Shown here: piece after piece, positions 14,778 to 17,186 of the stretch
Layout: the number at the start of each line of letters is the position of its first letter
Position numbering within the stretch: the stretch's first letter is position 1
NCBI GenBank assembly: GCA_001247695.2
Contig: LGRX02028887.1
Location: 1 to 17,186, forward strand
From: Cymbomonas tetramitiformis
Taxonomy: Eukaryota > Chlorophyta > Pyramimonadophyceae > Pyramimonadales > Pyramimonadaceae
DNA: 17,186 nucleotides
Reading direction: 5' to 3'
The notes under the pieces: generated by a model
Told to the model about the DNA's origin: nothing
The model's database searches: none
Seen by the model: only the letters and a program-made list of their open reading frames with translations
Position numbers and translations under genes: made by a program

Positions 14778-17186
14778 TTAGCCTTCATAGGCAGCTATAA
14801 TGTCTGCTGCATTGGTCAGCTCTGTGGCTTTGACCCAGGTGTCATGCTCAGGGCCGTAGCCTGCATATCGCACTAAATAGTATTTGACACCTCTAGTGAA
14901 CTTATCCGAGAGTATATGTGATATCTCAAACATTGGTTGCCCTTCTTCGGTGATCATCTGTGGCAGAGGCAAAGGTGCTTGAATCGAGTCATTGTACAGC
15001 TCTAATCTGGATACAGGCTGTACCGGATGAATACGGATATCGAGGTTTCCGAAATCTAACTCGTATGCACGGCCATGGCTAAGCACTTTGGAAATGGTGA
15101 ACGGCCCAATATATGGCTGCTTAAAGTGTCTGCCTGCCTCTGTCAAACCAGTCCATTGAATAAACTCGGTCCGTAAAAGAACTTTCTGCCCAACTGCAAA
15201 CTGTCGAGGCATGTGAGTCTTATTGAATCTGGCTTGGCTAATTTCTGCTGCTCGGAAAATGTTGTCTACCGCGTTGGCATGAACAGCCGAGTACTGGTCA
15301 AAATGATCTCGAATAGCTCTTTGTATTGGAACAGGAGCTTCTGGCGGAATAGTGATTACCAGGTCATGAGGCGAAAGTGGTTGCGCCATCGAGTCGAGAT
15401 AAAACGGTGAATAACCAGTTGATGCAGAAACTGTGTTGTTAATTGCAAACTCCACCAGAGGCAACTTGTCCTCCCACGAATTGGCTGAAGTATCATTGCA
15501 ACAACACCTGTGGATGAAAAAAATACCATCTAATCAGTTTACAAACCAGAGGATGGTGAAATCGAATCATGAATCAACAATTTGAAAAGTACCTGAGGAT
15601 ATCCTCGATGAAGGCATGGCTCCTCTCATTGGCTGCATTCGACTGTGGATGGTGTGAGGACGTCATGGGCAATCTCGTACCAGTAGATTTCCACAGTGTC
15701 TGCCAGAATGTAGAGGTGAATCTGGGGTCTCGATCTGAGATGATGTTCCTCGGAAGACCATGGAGCTTGAAGATATGCTGCATATAGATAGAAGCAGTAT
15801 GCTGAGCTGTCCAGGTCATGCTGAAGGGAATGAGATGACATCGATGAGAAAATTGGCACATCGCCACAAATATACTGTCGTGCCCATTAGTGGTGATAGG
15901 CAGGTCAGTGATCCAATCAAGAGATACATCTAGCCATTTTGTCTTAGGCACGGAATATCGTATATGTGCCTGACCATAAGGCTTGTGTCGCCTCGTTTTC
16001 TGGCGCTGACAAACGGGGCACTCCCGAATGTACTTGATGGCTGGCCAATAATACCGGCTACGCAGAAGATGAAGCATGCGATTTTTGCCTGCATGACCAG
16101 AAATAGTGGCTGAGTGGCACTCATGAAGGAGAATGTGGCGAAGCTGTGTGATCTCACCGTCATCTGTGGGGACTTTAGCTGTTGGTGGAATGTACAGCTG
16201 TCTGCCATATATGGTCTTACGATAGATCAACCCCTGAATGAGCTCGAAGCTGAAGCTGCTGACTGACTGTGATGAAGTCGATGATGTCAGCTTAGCCAAA
16301 ATAGTTTGTGCAAATGTATCACGATCATATTCGGATATAATGATGTCGTGTAGCTGATGAGCTGATGAAGAAGATATAAGAGCAATGAATGTAGGATCTG
16401 CAGATGGCATGACCTCGTTGATGTCCATGTGCTGAATACAATCCGTGAGTTCAAAAAGTGCAGAGATACGAGTGAGTGCATCTGCGACCTTATTCTTATC
16501 GCCAGCAATATGCTCTATACGGAAGTTGTACTCGGAGAGCTCATCCAACCACCGTGCCTGTTTGGGGCTCAGTGTGGATTTGGTCTGGAAATAAACCAGT
16601 GGCTGATGATCTGAGCGTACAATGGTCTCAGGAGCTCCCAACAAGATGTGGCGAAATAATCGGAAGCCTTCCACAATGGCAAATAGCTCGATCTCAGGAA
16701 TAGGCCAACGTCTCTGTGTATCGGATAGAGTGACGCTGTGATAGCCACACGACTTCATACCTTTTTCTTGATCCTGGAGTATTACTTGACCAACGTGTGT
16801 GCCTGATCCATCGACCTCCATAATAGATGGCAGTTTCTGATCTGGAAGCTGTAGTACTGGAGCGTTACAGATGGCACTTTTGAGGTTATCAAATGCCTGC
16901 TGCTGCTCAGATTCCCAGACAAACTCTGCATTATCTTTAAGGAGACGATTGAGCGGCTCGGCAACTTTGGAGAACTTTGGTATGAATCTCCTGAATTGAC
17001 CGACCATGCCCAAGAATGACCGAAGGGATGACTTGCCATCTTTAGCCATACGGCGTAGAGGCTGTTTTCCAACGGTAGGACCATAAGACACTGGAGGCTG
17101 AATTGCCATAACTGCTCGGATTCTGTCTTCGATGATAGACAAGCCTGCTTCAGAGATGTGATGTCCGATGAAGTCTATAGATCTGA
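14778..17186 (-). CDS. pol: Ty3/gypsy chromovirus pol, 3' part (RT end, RNase H, integrase, chromodomain), with one intron
   Basis: The frame enters from the right edge with IDFIGHHISEAGLSIIEDRI and LRSFLGMVGQFRRFI, the reverse-transcriptase thumb. RNase H follows with acidic residues in EVDGSGTHVGQVILQ, ELFAIVEGF, VRSDHQPL and KVADALTR. The integrase zinc finger (HECHSATISGHAGKN, then ECPVCQRQK) is a few residues shorter than usual between YYWP and the first Cys. The DDE core is intact: SLDWITDLP, IISDRDPRF, SNAANERSHAFIED. Exon 17186-15593 joins exon 15507-14778 once an 85-nt intron is removed, giving AFIEDILR-CCCNDTSANSWEDKLP. Next come VEFAINNT, a GPY/F module (YIGPFTISKVL) and a C-terminal chromodomain, where F, Y and Y stand at the aromatic-cage positions (FEISHIL, YYLVRYAGY). 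The encoded part has no internal stop, so this may be a young copy. Confidence 0.9.
14778..17186 (-). mobile_element. Chromovirus (Ty3/gypsy LTR retrotransposon), partial
   Basis: Pol lies on the - strand, so gag, protease, most of the reverse transcriptase and the 5' LTR should lie to the right of the window. The 3' LTR should lie left of 14778 and was not found by eye. The chromodomain at the integrase C-terminus is the mark of chromoviruses and typically steers integration towards particular chromatin. Confidence 0.85.
15508..15592 (-). other. 85-nt GT-AG intron inside the integrase coding region
   Basis: On the - strand the sequence reads CTCAG|GTACTT ... TTTTTTTCATCCACAG|GTGTTG. A CTGAT branch-point candidate lies ahead of a T-rich tract. 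Unspliced, the frame hits TGA nine codons after the junction region. Removing exactly 85 nt restores the frame and reads through a block conserved in Ty3/gypsy integrases (E-x-L-R-C, W-x-x-x-LP-x-x-EFAINN). Confidence 0.85.

Noticed and set aside
14543..14800. 85-codon + strand frame
   Set aside because: It overlaps the end of the chromovirus pol on the other strand and has no recognisable domain.
14778..15464. Separate small gene starting at an internal Met upstream of the chromodomain
   Set aside because: It is the second exon of pol; removing an 85-nt intron joins it in frame to the integrase core.

Overview
This window looks like nuclear DNA from a eukaryote. The main reasons are a gene split by GT-AG introns (folylpolyglutamate synthase, FPGS), a Ty3/gypsy retrotransposon pol that itself carries an 85-nt spliceosomal-type intron, an LTR with a TATA box, a tRNA-like gene with internal A and B boxes and a TTTT stop, and a very high density of mini- and microsatellites. 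A protist or unicellular alga is my guess from the repeat style and intron density; the sequence does not fix the lineage.

Layout. (1) 1 to about 4870 is G/C-rich. It holds the C-terminal half of an FPGS gene on the + strand: three well-supported exon segments (1890-2075, 2288-2564, 3681-3772), a final coding segment around 4117-4250, and one tentative upstream exon at about 950-991. Between and around the exons lie at least six different tandem arrays, with periods of about 31/33, 48, 60, 54, 24 and 46 bp. The catalytic N-terminal half of FPGS is not visible. (2) About 4870-8250 is A/T-richer and gene-poor. It contains simple repeats, several perfect palindromes and a TATCGATCGATA-type repeat patch. 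(3) 8260-9538 is a compact 1.28-kb cassette bounded by a 48-bp inverted repeat (45/48 identical). It encloses a frameshifted gene resembling a class I SAM-dependent DNA methyltransferase. (4) 9770-10640 has a small unrecognised ORF and further degenerate repeats. (5) 11260-12460 is the LTR and truncated, frameshifted gag of an LTR retrotransposon on the + strand. (6) 12480-14777 has a (GT)n tract, a tRNA-like gene with an odd anticodon, and a nested 9/72/81-bp array. (7) 14778-17186 is the 3' part of a chromodomain-containing Ty3/gypsy (chromovirus) pol on the - strand, running off the right edge.

Apart from FPGS, the window reads as repeat-laden accessory DNA. The most interesting items are the inverted-repeat methyltransferase cassette, the pol intron whose removal restores the reading frame exactly, and the tRNA-like gene with anticodon AGA in a body lacking the long variable arm. 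The left (G/C-rich) and right (A/T-rich) parts differ enough that a composite locus or an assembly join near 4.9-5.3 kb should be considered.
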